Positions 37,417 through 46,173 of a stretch of 64,000 nt of DNA are shown in pieces. The stretch is from Microbacterium nanhaiense. Lineage in GTDB: Bacteria > Actinomycetota > Actinomycetes > Actinomycetales > Microbacteriaceae. The position numbers and the translations under genes were made by a program. Below the pieces are notes generated by a model. The model was not told the origin of the DNA. It saw only the letters and a program-made list of their open reading frames with translations, and did no database searches. The stretch is from positions 1 to 64,000 of the forward strand of contig NZ_BMMQ01000009.1 in the NCBI RefSeq assembly GCF_014646015.1, given 5' to 3'. Numbering within the stretch: position 1 is the first letter of the stretch; every line of letters starts with the position of its first letter.

Positions 37417-40400
37417 ATGGAGTCTCCTCGTCCGGATCTCGGTCCGGTTCCGAAGCCCGCCCTCGCGGGGCTCGGCGCGCTCGCCGCGCTCAAGGCGCTC
37501 GGCCTCGTGCTCGTCGCGGGCGCCGTCGCCTCGGGCATCGCGGGCCTCGCCTCGGGCGACCTCGACGTCCGCGGCGTCATGATGCTCGGATCCGCGGGCG
37601 CGATCCTGCGGGCCGTGGCCGCCTGGGGCACGCGCGTCGTCGCGGCGCGTGTCGCAATCACCGTCAAACAGGACCTCCGCGGGCAGCTCTGGGACCGCAT
37701 CGCCAGCGGCGACGCGGAGGGCGCCGAGGGCGAGGATCCGCACGCGGACCGCCCCGTGGATCCCGCGCGCATCTCGCAGGGGAGCGAACGCGAGGGCTCC
37801 ATCGCCGTCCTCGCGACCGACGGCCTGGACGACCTCGACGACTACTTCTCGCAGAGCCTCCCGGCGATGATCCAGGCGGCCGTCGTGCCGCTCGTGGTGG
37901 GTGCCCGGATCCTCGGCGCGGACTGGCTGAGCGCCCTCATCATCGTGCTGACGATTCCCCTCGTGCCGGTGTTCATGATCCTCATCGGCAAGCACACGCA
38001 GGAGAAGACCGACGAGGCAACGGGCGCGCTCGCGCGCCTCGCCAACCACCTCACGGAGCTCGCCCGCGGGCTGCCCGTGCTCGTCGGGCTCGGCCGCGTC
38101 GACGAGCAGTCGCGCGCGCTCGCCGAGATCCAGGGCGAGTACCGCACGCGGACGCAGCGCACGCTGCGCACCGCCTTCCTCTCGGCGCTCGCGCTCGAGC
38201 TGATCTCCACGATTTCGGTCGCGCTCGTCGCCGTCGTGCTCGGCCTGCGGCTCATGCACGGCACCGTCGGGCTCGAGGCGGCGCTGCTCGCCCTCATCCT
38301 GGCGCCCGAGTGCTTCCAGGCGCTGCGCGAGCTCGGATCCGCCTTCCACTCGTCCCAGAACGGCGCGAGCGCGCTCGCGCGCGTGAAGCGGATCCTCGCC
38401 GGCGCCCGGCGCGGCGACGTACGCGGTGCGCGGCTGAACGTCGTGGCGCGGCAGGACGGCTCCGCCGCACGATCCCTCACGCGCCCCGAGCCACTCACGA
38501 AGCTTCCGGCGGGCTTCCCCTCGCTCGCCGAGGTCGTCGCCCAGCTCGGCGAACCCCTCGAGCGAGCCGCCGACGCCGCACCCACGACGATCGCGGTGCA
38601 CGAGCTGACGGTGCGGCACGAGGGCCGCGCCCGCCCTACGCTCGAGCGCTTCTCCGCAAGCATCGGCGGCATCACGGCGGTGGCGGGGCCGAGCGGATCC
38701 GGGAAGTCGACCCTGCTCAAGGCGCTCGCGGGCGCTCTGCCCTCCTCCGCACACGCATCGGGCTGGGTCGTCGGCATCGACACCGACCGCACGGCATACG
38801 CCCCGCAGACGCCGCGGGCGTTCACCTCGACGCCATGGGACGAGCTCGCGCTCTACGGAGCCGAGGATCCGGGATCGCTCCTGACCGAGGTGGGCCTCGA
38901 CCACCGCGCCGACGCCGCGACGGCGGAGCTGAGCCCCGGCGAGCAGCGGCGACTCGCCGTCGCCCGGGCGCTCGCCCGCGTCGACGCCGGCGCGACCCTG
39001 CTGATCCTCGACGAACCGACGGCGCACCTCGACCGGGCCTCGGCCGAGCTGGTGCGCGGCGCGATCCGCTGCCGCGCGAAGCGCGCCACGGTGGTGCTCG
39101 CAACCCACGAGCCCGAGACCCTCGCGCTCGCCGGCCGCATCGTGCGCGTCGCCGAGGGCGGCACCGTGCACCCCGGCGGTGCGGCCGAGCTCGGCGCGCC
39201 GGCGGATCCGGACGGCGCCGCGCGTGCGGCATCCGGCACGGTCGGGGTGCCCGTGTCGACGGGCCCCGTCCGAATCGCGGGCGGCCCGGCCTCCCAGGCG
39301 ATCGAGCTGCCGAAGCTGCGCGGCCCGGGGCACCGCCCCGTCGCGCGCCGCGGATCCCGCTCGCGCCGCGAGATCCGAAGCCTGCTGCGCCCCGACGCGC
39401 TGCGCTGGGGCTTCGGCGCGCTGCTGGCGTTCGTCACGACCGGCATGGGCCTCGCCCTGACAGCCGTGTCGGGCTGGCTGATCGTGCGCGCCAGCGTCGA
39501 AGAGTTCATCATGTACCTGCTCGTCGCGATCGTCGGCGTGCGCTTCTTCGGCATCGGCCGCGCGGTGAGCCGCTACGGCGAGCGCCTCGCGACGCACGCC
39601 GCGTCCTTCGCGACCGTCGATCGCCTGCGGCTCCGGCTCTGGCGCGGCGTCGCCGCGCGCGGCGCCGGATCCCGCCGCCTCCTCGAGGGCGGATCCCCCG
39701 TCGACTACCTCGTGACGCTCGCCGACGATCTGCGCGATCAGCTGCCGCGCGTCATCCCCGGGGTGGTCGCGGGGCTTCTGGCGATCGTCGGCATCGTCGT
39801 CACGACCGCGCTCGTCGCCCCCGCCCTCGCCCTTCCCGTCGCCCTCGTGCTCGTGGTCGCGGCGGCCCTGAGCGGCGCGATCGCCGTGTGGGCCGCGCGC
39901 GGATCCATGCGGACGCGCGTGAAGGAGCGCTCGGCGCTCGCCCGCGGAACCGCGGCGCTCGCGCTCGCGGCCGACGACCTGCGCGCGAACGGCCGCGCCG
40001 TGCCGGCGATCGCGCGGCTCGACCGCGCGGGCGAGCGGCTCGCGCGGGCCGAACGCGGATCCGCCTGGTCGGCGGGGCTCGCCGACGCCGTCATCCTGCT
40101 CTGCTGCTCCGCGCTCGCGGCCGCCGTGCCCGTGCTCGCGGGCGGCCTCGCGGCGGAGTTCGCCTGCGTCGTCGCCCTGCTGGCCCTCGCGGCCGTCGAA
40201 CCGCTCTCGGGCCTGGCGAACGCCTGCCACCGCGTTCCCGCTCTGCGCGAACTCGCGCGCCGCATCGCCCCGCTCGCGGACGAGCCTCCCGCCGTGATGA
40301 CGGGCCGGACGCCCGTGCCTCGGCCCGTCTCCTCCGTCGCCCTCGACGACGTCGCGGCCGCCTACCCCGGCCAAGACGTTCCCGTGTTCCGCCACGTCTC

Positions 40401-40959
40401 CGGCGAGGTCGCGCCCGGCGAATGGCTCGTCGTGTCCGGCCCCAGCGGATCCGGCAAGTCGACCCTGCTCTCGGTCCTGATGGGCGCGCTCGCGCCGGTC
40501 GAGGGGACGGTCTACGCCTCCGAGGTCTCGCTCGCCCGCGCCGACGCCGCCAGCTGGCGCGACGCCGTCGCCTGGTGCCCGCAGGACGCGTACGTGTTCG
40601 ACTCGCGGATCCGCGCAAACCTCGCGATCGCGCGCTCGCGCGAGAACGCGCCGACCGACGAGGAGATGACGGCCGCGCTCGCGCGCGTCGGGCTCTCGCT
40701 CGACCTCGACACCCGCGTCGGCGCCGGCGGATCCGCGCTCTCGGGCGGCGAGCGCCAGCGGCTCGCGGTCGCCCGCGCGCTGCTGACGAGCGCCGAGGTG
40801 ATCCTGCTCGACGAGCCCGCCGCGCACCTCGACCGGCCCACCGCGGAGGCGATGATGGCCGACATCCGCCGCGCCACCGCCGACCGCATCGTGGTGCTCG
40901 TCTCGCACCGCCCCGACGCCCAGGCGCCGGAGGGGTCGCGGGTGATCGCGCTCGGGTAG
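37417..40959 (+). CDS. cydDC: Fused CydD-CydC ABC exporter
   Basis: A 1180-residue fusion of the two halves of the thiol/heme-linked exporter needed to assemble cytochrome bd. Half one: membrane domain about 20-340, Walker A GPSGSGKST at 424-432, signature LSPGEQRRL. Half two: membrane domain from about 665, Walker A GPSGSGKST at 1008-1016, signature LSGGERQRL and Walker B VILLDEP. In E. coli these are two genes of about 580 residues each; the joint falls in a variable linker near 600-660. It starts 24 bases after cydB. Confidence 0.95.
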   Translation: MESPRPDLGPVPKPALAGLGALAALKALGLVLVAGAVASGIAGLASGDLDVRGVMMLGSAGAILRAVAAWGTRVVAARVAITVKQDLRGQLWDRIASGDAEGAEGEDPHADRPVDPARISQGSEREGSIAVLATDGLDDLDDYFSQSLPAMIQAAVVPLVVGARILGADWLSALIIVLTIPLVPVFMILIGKHTQEKTDEATGALARLANHLTELARGLPVLVGLGRVDEQSRALAEIQGEYRTRTQRTLRTAFLSALALELISTISVALVAVVLGLRLMHGTVGLEAALLALILAPECFQALRELGSAFHSSQNGASALARVKRILAGARRGDVRGARLNVVARQDGSAARSLTRPEPLTKLPAGFPSLAEVVAQLGEPLERAADAAPTTIAVHELTVRHEGRARPTLERFSASIGGITAVAGPSGSGKSTLLKALAGALPSSAHASGWVVGIDTDRTAYAPQTPRAFTSTPWDELALYGAEDPGSLLTEVGLDHRADAATAELSPGEQRRLAVARALARVDAGATLLILDEPTAHLDRASAELVRGAIRCRAKRATVVLATHEPETLALAGRIVRVAEGGTVHPGGAAELGAPADPDGAARAASGTVGVPVSTGPVRIAGGPASQAIELPKLRGPGHRPVARRGSRSRREIRSLLRPDALRWGFGALLAFVTTGMGLALTAVSGWLIVRASVEEFIMYLLVAIVGVRFFGIGRAVSRYGERLATHAASFATVDRLRLRLWRGVAARGAGSRRLLEGGSPVDYLVTLADDLRDQLPRVIPGVVAGLLAIVGIVVTTALVAPALALPVALVLVVAAALSGAIAVWAARGSMRTRVKERSALARGTAALALAADDLRANGRAVPAIARLDRAGERLARAERGSAWSAGLADAVILLCCSALAAAVPVLAGGLAAEFACVVALLALAAVEPLSGLANACHRVPALRELARRIAPLADEPPAVMTGRTPVPRPVSSVALDDVAAAYPGQDVPVFRHVSGEVAPGEWLVVSGPSGSGKSTLLSVLMGALAPVEGTVYASEVSLARADAASWRDAVAWCPQDAYVFDSRIRANLAIARSRENAPTDEEMTAALARVGLSLDLDTRVGAGGSALSGGERQRLAVARALLTSAEVILLDEPAAHLDRPTAEAMMADIRRATADRIVVLVSHRPDAQAPEGSRVIALG

Positions 40960-40962
40960 CGG

Positions 40963-41637
40963 CTACTCGCCCTCGGCGAGGAAGAGGTCGACCTCGATCG
41001 TGCCGGTCTCCTCGACCTTCACGAAGCCGAGGTTAGGGGCGGTGACGCCGAAGTCGGCGAAGGTGATGGGGATGCTGCCCACGACCTCGGCGCGATCCTC
41101 CTCCACCGCGACCTGCGCCTCGAGGCTCACCTGCTGCGTCACGCCGTGCACCGTGAGTTCGCCAGCGAGGGTGACGGTCGAGGCGCCCGGCTCGAGCGCG
41201 ACCGGATCCGTGAGCGCGAATGTCGCCGTCGGGAACTGATCCGTCTCGAGCGCGGTGTCGCGGAAGTACGCGTCGCGGTTGCCGGAGTCGGTCCCGACGC
41301 TCGCCATGTCCACCTCGATCTCGGCGGATTCCAGCGTTCCCTCGGCGATCTCGAGCGTGCCCGTGACCTGCTCGGTGCTGCCGCGCACCGTCACGTCCTC
41401 GCCCTGGAGCACCTCGTCGAGCTGGTAGCCCGCCGTCGAGCCCTCGGCGACCGTGAGCGTGCCCGTGTACGAGGCCACGTCGTCGGGGATCTCGCCCGAG
41501 GTCGAGAGCGTGGGGGCCGGCTCGGCCTTGTCGTTGGCCCACTGCGCGTACAGGCGGGGGCCGAACAGCACCGCCGCCGCCACGACCACGACGACGGCGA
41601 CAGCAACGCCGATCAGAATCTTCGTTCGTTGTGCCAC
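40963..41637 (-). CDS. YceI-family protein, membrane anchored
   Basis: 224 residues: an N-terminal membrane anchor (KILIGVAVAVVVVVAAAVLFG) followed by a YceI lipocalin-like domain (about 60-222). The family pattern VDMASVGTDSGNRDAYFRDTALETDQFPTATF is clear. YceI proteins bind isoprenoid-type lipids such as polyprenol or quinone outside the cytoplasm. The GTG at 41637 has GGAGG six bases upstream. It converges with cydDC three bases away. A link to quinone handling for the oxidase is possible but only by position. Confidence 0.88.
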   Translation of the reverse strand: MAQRTKILIGVAVAVVVVVAAAVLFGPRLYAQWANDKAEPAPTLSTSGEIPDDVASYTGTLTVAEGSTAGYQLDEVLQGEDVTVRGSTEQVTGTLEIAEGTLESAEIEVDMASVGTDSGNRDAYFRDTALETDQFPTATFALTDPVALEPGASTVTLAGELTVHGVTQQVSLEAQVAVEEDRAEVVGSIPITFADFGVTAPNLGFVKVEETGTIEVDLFLAEGE

Positions 41638-41891
41638 GTCGTCCTCCAGGGTCGATATCCACGAGTAGGAACAGCGTAAGGACGGGCGTCTATCCCCGAG
41701 CAGTTCTCTTTCTCGGAAACGCCCGTCGATTTCCCATGGCTTGCGTGCATCGTCGCGGCTCGAGGGCACGATCGTCGCAGGACACTGCATAGTCGTACAT
41801 ATATACGGCATTTGTCCTTGCCACTATCGAACATTATTGCTAAACTGGGCGCATAGCAACGACGTCGCAGGCTCCGCACAGCACCCTCCCG
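41638..41891. other. Intergenic region with AT-rich patch
   Basis: 254 bases between divergent genes. Bases 41790-41850 are unusually AT-rich (TACATATATAC and neighbours) and include a TAAACT -10 candidate at 41841-41846 for the HNH gene. No RNA or small gene was recognised. Confidence 0.4.
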
Positions 41892-43364
41892 GTGCGTGAA
41901 CGGATCGCTAGCGCGTTGCCCCTTGTGGCGCGTCTTGCCGACTCGATCGGGCATCTCTCCGATGCAGAGCTCGTTGCCGTCACGGGGCTCCTCGAGGGCC
42001 TGGGCCGTCACGTCGACGCCGCCAGGGTACGGGCCGCGGGCGAGGTCGATGCGCGTTCGGGGCGGGACCGCGAGTCGTCTCTCGCTCGCCGCTACGACAG
42101 CACGTCGGCCTCGGGCCTGCTCGCGCATACGACTCACGCCGCCCCCGGCGAGCTACGCGCACGCATCCGTCTCGATCGCCGGACTCGCCACGGCGCATCG
42201 CTCACGGGCGAGGAGCTCCCGCCCGATTATCCGGTGGTCGCGGCCGCTCTCCGCGAGGGCGCGATCGGGGTCGACGTCGCCGAGCACCTGACCGACGCCC
42301 TCGAGCGCGCCTCGAGAACCGCCGTCGTCGACCCGGTCGAGGCCGCGACGGCCGAGCGCGGGATCGTGAATGCCGCGGCGGCCGGGTTCGCCGGCGTCGG
42401 ACCGATGGCGGGATCCGACAAGGCGCTGCCGCGCACCTTCGACGACTACCTCGCGGTCGAGGGCGCATGGGTCGAGTTCTTGACCCGTGACGGCATCGAG
42501 CCGTCCGCCGAGCAGGCCGCGAAGTATCGCGCCTTCTCCGTCGGCCGCGTGCGCTCGGATGGCCTCGCACACATCTTCGGCCGGGTCACCCCGGAGCTTG
42601 CCGGCGCGATGACGCGGCTTCTCGATGCGTACGTCGGTTCCACGGTGTCATTCGGTACGTCACCCGAACAATCGGCACCGGGCGAGCCCTGGGCCGACAC
42701 CGACGTGGTCCCGGATCCGCGCACGAAGGCGCAGATCCGGGACGACGCGCTGATGTCGATGATCCAGGCCGCCGCCGCCTCGGCCGAGGCGCCCACGATC
42801 GGCGGTGCCGCACCCACGCTCGTCGTCACGATCGATGCCGAGCAGCTGGCTCACGACGGCGGTGTCGCCGACATCGACGGCATCGATATCGCCGTCCCGG
42901 CGCATGTCGCCCACCGCATCGCCTGCACGGGAGCGGTCCAGAAGGTGGTTTTCGGCACGGAGGGGCGCGTCCTCGCTCTCGGCTCCCCGCAGCGGCTGTT
43001 CACCTCCCACCAGCGCCGCGCGATCGCCGCGCGCGACGGTGGATGCATCATCCCGGGGTGTCACATCCCCGCCGCCTGGTGCGAGATCCACCACGTTAAG
43101 GAGCATTCCCGGGGTGGCGCGACCCACACCGATAATGGCGTGCTGCTCTGCTGGGCCCATCACCACGACATCGATTCCTCGGGCTGGGAGATCACGATGC
43201 GCGACGGCGTGCCGCACGTCAAGGCGCCGCGATGGATCGACCGGCGCGGCCTGTATCGCCCGGTCGTGGGTCGCAGGTCGCTTCGCGAGAGGGTGCGGCG
43301 GCGAAGCGAAAGCCTCGATCCACCCGTCGCCGCACACACGCACGACCACGCCACCACGGGATAG
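41892..43364 (+). CDS. DUF222 and HNH endonuclease-domain protein
   Basis: 490 residues. A long DUF222 region (about 10-340) precedes an HNH nuclease domain at about 384-428: CIIPGCHIPAAWCEIHHVKEHSRGG then TDNGVLLCWAHHHD, with four zinc cysteines and the catalytic histidines. These belong to the actinobacterial 13E12-type multicopy repeat family, whose role (mobile element or DNA repair) is not settled. GTG start with no clear ribosome site; the AT-rich patch upstream differs from the surrounding sequence, so transfer or duplication is plausible. Confidence 0.88.
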   Translation: MRERIASALPLVARLADSIGHLSDAELVAVTGLLEGLGRHVDAARVRAAGEVDARSGRDRESSLARRYDSTSASGLLAHTTHAAPGELRARIRLDRRTRHGASLTGEELPPDYPVVAAALREGAIGVDVAEHLTDALERASRTAVVDPVEAATAERGIVNAAAAGFAGVGPMAGSDKALPRTFDDYLAVEGAWVEFLTRDGIEPSAEQAAKYRAFSVGRVRSDGLAHIFGRVTPELAGAMTRLLDAYVGSTVSFGTSPEQSAPGEPWADTDVVPDPRTKAQIRDDALMSMIQAAAASAEAPTIGGAAPTLVVTIDAEQLAHDGGVADIDGIDIAVPAHVAHRIACTGAVQKVVFGTEGRVLALGSPQRLFTSHQRRAIAARDGGCIIPGCHIPAAWCEIHHVKEHSRGGATHTDNGVLLCWAHHHDIDSSGWEITMRDGVPHVKAPRWIDRRGLYRPVVGRRSLRERVRRRSESLDPPVAAHTHDHATTG

Positions 43365-43374
43365 GGCGCGGCCC

Positions 43375-46173
43375 CTACAGCAGCCCGCGCAGCTCGTTCG
43401 CGTCGGTCTCGCGGCCCTGACCGTCGAGCATCGCGGCGAGGCGCATGACGGCGCCGACGTAGACGCCCGTGCCCTGCTCGCCATTGGCGAGCGAGGTGCG
43501 GTAGCGCGTCTCCGCTCGGCCCAGCTCCCCCAGTTCCTCAAGCGCGACCGCGGCGTGCATGTTCGCGACCGCCGCGAGGCCGCCACCGAACTCCGCCGCC
43601 CGGTCCGCGGCGCCCTCGAAGACGGCTGCCGCACGGGGCAGGTCGTCGAGGTGGCGCAGGCCGATGCCGCGCGAGATCTCGATGTCGACGGCGGCCGCGG
43701 GCGTCTCCGCGGCCACGGCGAGGGCGATCGCCTCGTCGAGGTTTGCCTCGCCGCCCGCGTCGCCGAACTGCATGCGCGCGCCGCCCAGGTTGTGCAGGGC
43801 CTCCACCAGGGTCCACGGATCGTCGTCATCAAGCCCGCGCGCCGCCTCCAGCGCCTCTTCGAAGGCGTCGACGGCGTCGGGATCGCCGTGCTCGCGCTCG
43901 AGGTTTCCGAGCGCCGTCTGCACGTTGATGATCGCGCGCGGCTCGCCGAGCTGCTGCGCCATGCCTGCGGCCTCCATGTACGAACGGAAGGCGAGGCCCG
44001 GGTCCTCCGCCTGCTGCGCCACCTCGGCGAGCTTCATGAGCGTCGGGAGGATCTCGTTCGGCGCGGCCTCCGCCTCGGATTCGGCCCGGTAGATGTCCTC
44101 GAAGGTCTCGAGCGCGGCCTGCGTGTAGCCGGCGGCCTGCTGCGCGGATCCGAGCTGCCAGGTGATCGATGGATCGGGCTCGCCGGAGCGCTCGGAGGCC
44201 CGGGCGGCGAACTCGAGGCGCGCCACCGACTCATCGAAACGGCCGGTCTCGGCGAGCATGAGACCCGCCGTGCGGGCGACCTCCGCGGCGTAGCTCGCCT
44301 GCCCCTCGGCCTGGGCGACGTCGGTGAGCAGGCCGTCGAGGATCTCGATCGCCTCGTCCCGACGGTCCGCGTGCGCGAGGCCGATCGCGCCGAGCCGGCG
44401 CAGCTCGCCGGCGGGCTGCCCCGCCGCGCGCGGATCCCGCAGCGCGGCGAGCGCGAACTCGCCCGCCTCGGGGCCGCGCTGGCTGTTGAGGAGCGTCACG
44501 AGCCGCAGCGTCGCGAGGCGCACGAACAGCAGGAAGGGATCCTCGTCCGTCAAAGATTCCAGCGCCGCGTCAATCGCGTTGAGGCGGCCATCCGGCTCCT
44601 CGGCGTCGGGCTGCGCCCCGACCGAGAGGAAGTGGGCGAGCATCCACGCCCACGCGTCCGGGTCGTCGGCGCCGCGGTCGAGCTCCGCCGAGATCGCCGC
44701 CGCGGCGCCCTCCTCCGCGCCCGGCGCCGCGAAGCGGCCGAGGCGCTCCTGCGCATCGGCGAGCTCGCCCCAGTCGGCGGCGCGCAGGGCCTGGATCCGC
44801 CGGGCGAGCAGCTCGCTCACGGCGGCCTCGTCGCCCCGGTCGACGGCCTCGTCGATCCGGTCGCTCCAGACGACCGGCGCGAAGCGCGGATCCTCCAGGG
44901 CCTTCTCCCGAGCCTCCTCCACGGCGGCGGCGGAACCGCCCCACATCTGCCGGCGGCGGGCGAGCGAGGCCCAGCCGCGGGCGTCGCTCGGCAGCGCCTC
45001 GGACGCCGCGGCGGCGGGCGTGTATCCCTCGCCGCCGAAGGGCGCGGGGATCCTCTCGCCGCGCAGCGCGCGACGGCGGGCGACGGCCGCGGCGGATCCG
45101 GTCGTGCGGTCGCGCTCGTCGAGCTTGCCGGCGAGCTCCGCCGCCGCCGACCACGCCCGCTCGGCGAACTGGGCGGCCGTGAGCACGCCCTCATGGCCGA
45201 GAAGGCGGCGCAGGCCCGCCTCGTCGGATCCGCGCACGGGCACGTCGCCGCGCCCCGCGTCGACCAACGCGTCGAGCAGCACCGCGACCCGGCTGAGAGT
45301 GTGCATCGTGCTGCGCTCGTTGAACGGCGCGGCCGCGATCGACGGCAGGTGGCGCTCGATCATGTCGAGACCGCGGGTGAGGTTCCCGGAGACGGCGAGG
45401 AACGGCAGGTGCTGCGCGAACATCGTGCCCTCCGCGTGGTACTGCCGCACGAGGCGATAGCTGGCGGCGTGCATCGCGAGCGCCTCGTCCGCGCGGCCCG
45501 CGCGCAGCAGCGGGAGCAGCATGGTCGCGTCGACGCGCTCCGGCTCCTCGCCGCACGAGTAGTTGCCCGCGTGGATCTCCTGCCACAGCGCCATGGCGCG
45601 GTCGGCGTCGCCCGAGGCGAGGGCGAGGTCGACGTCGCTCGAGCGCACGCACGCGTCGCAGTGCGAGTGGTCGTCCTTCGGGTGCAGGTCGCGCTCTGCG
45701 GTGATCCGCTGCGCGAGCTCGACGTCGCCCGAGCTGAGGGCGAGGTCGCGGCGCACCTGCAGCAGCCCGTGCATGCTGAGGCCGGCCTCGCGGAAGCGGC
45801 GCTCGAGGTCGTCGACGACGTTCTCGATCTGCGCGAGCGGGAAGCCCGAGTTCTGCGCGAGGTCGCTCGCCATCCACTTGCCCTGGAAGAGCAGGTCGGC
45901 GCCGTCCTCCTCGCCGAAGGGGTCGATGGGGAAGCGCGCGGGATCCGAATCGTGCTTCGCGACGCACCACCCGTAGGAGGGGATCATGATCTCGGTGTCG
46001 TCGAGCCAGCTCGCCGCCGAGGTCAGGCGCATCCGCGCCTTGTAGGCGAGGTCCTCGTCGCCCTCCTCGTCCGCGAGGCGCACCGCGAGCTGGGCGGCGG
46101 CGAGGCGCTCCGGCCCCATGAAGATGTGGTCGAGGGCCTCGAGTGCCTCGCGTGCGGTCGTCGGCTCGCTCAC
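43375..46173 (-). CDS. Large TPR protein coupled to HSP90-like gene
   Basis: A 932-residue cytoplasmic protein made almost wholly of helical repeats. The C-terminal half (about 560-930) shows TPR-type periodicity, for example LGSAQQAAGYTQAALETFEDIY and ALGNLEREHGDPDAVDAFEEALEAAR. The N-terminal half has degenerate repeats and a CxxC pair in HSHCDACVRSSD (about 180). There is no signal, membrane helix or enzyme motif. The GTG start overlaps the HSP90-like gene stop by four bases, with AGGGGG seven bases ahead, so the two are translated together. In eukaryotes TPR proteins are HSP90 co-chaperones; a similar partnership is suggested here. The function is unknown. Confidence 0.8.
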   Translation of the reverse strand: MSEPTTAREALEALDHIFMGPERLAAAQLAVRLADEEGDEDLAYKARMRLTSAASWLDDTEIMIPSYGWCVAKHDSDPARFPIDPFGEEDGADLLFQGKWMASDLAQNSGFPLAQIENVVDDLERRFREAGLSMHGLLQVRRDLALSSGDVELAQRITAERDLHPKDDHSHCDACVRSSDVDLALASGDADRAMALWQEIHAGNYSCGEEPERVDATMLLPLLRAGRADEALAMHAASYRLVRQYHAEGTMFAQHLPFLAVSGNLTRGLDMIERHLPSIAAAPFNERSTMHTLSRVAVLLDALVDAGRGDVPVRGSDEAGLRRLLGHEGVLTAAQFAERAWSAAAELAGKLDERDRTTGSAAAVARRRALRGERIPAPFGGEGYTPAAAASEALPSDARGWASLARRRQMWGGSAAAVEEAREKALEDPRFAPVVWSDRIDEAVDRGDEAAVSELLARRIQALRAADWGELADAQERLGRFAAPGAEEGAAAAISAELDRGADDPDAWAWMLAHFLSVGAQPDAEEPDGRLNAIDAALESLTDEDPFLLFVRLATLRLVTLLNSQRGPEAGEFALAALRDPRAAGQPAGELRRLGAIGLAHADRRDEAIEILDGLLTDVAQAEGQASYAAEVARTAGLMLAETGRFDESVARLEFAARASERSGEPDPSITWQLGSAQQAAGYTQAALETFEDIYRAESEAEAAPNEILPTLMKLAEVAQQAEDPGLAFRSYMEAAGMAQQLGEPRAIINVQTALGNLEREHGDPDAVDAFEEALEAARGLDDDDPWTLVEALHNLGGARMQFGDAGGEANLDEAIALAVAAETPAAAVDIEISRGIGLRHLDDLPRAAAVFEGAADRAAEFGGGLAAVANMHAAVALEELGELGRAETRYRTSLANGEQGTGVYVGAVMRLAAMLDGQGRETDANELRGLL

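Noticed and set aside
36184..40908. A 1574-codon open frame on the minus strand opposite cydB and cydDC
   Set aside because: High-GC antisense shadow: the translation is mostly R, E, D, G and A with no motif, while the plus strand encodes clear cydB and cydDC.
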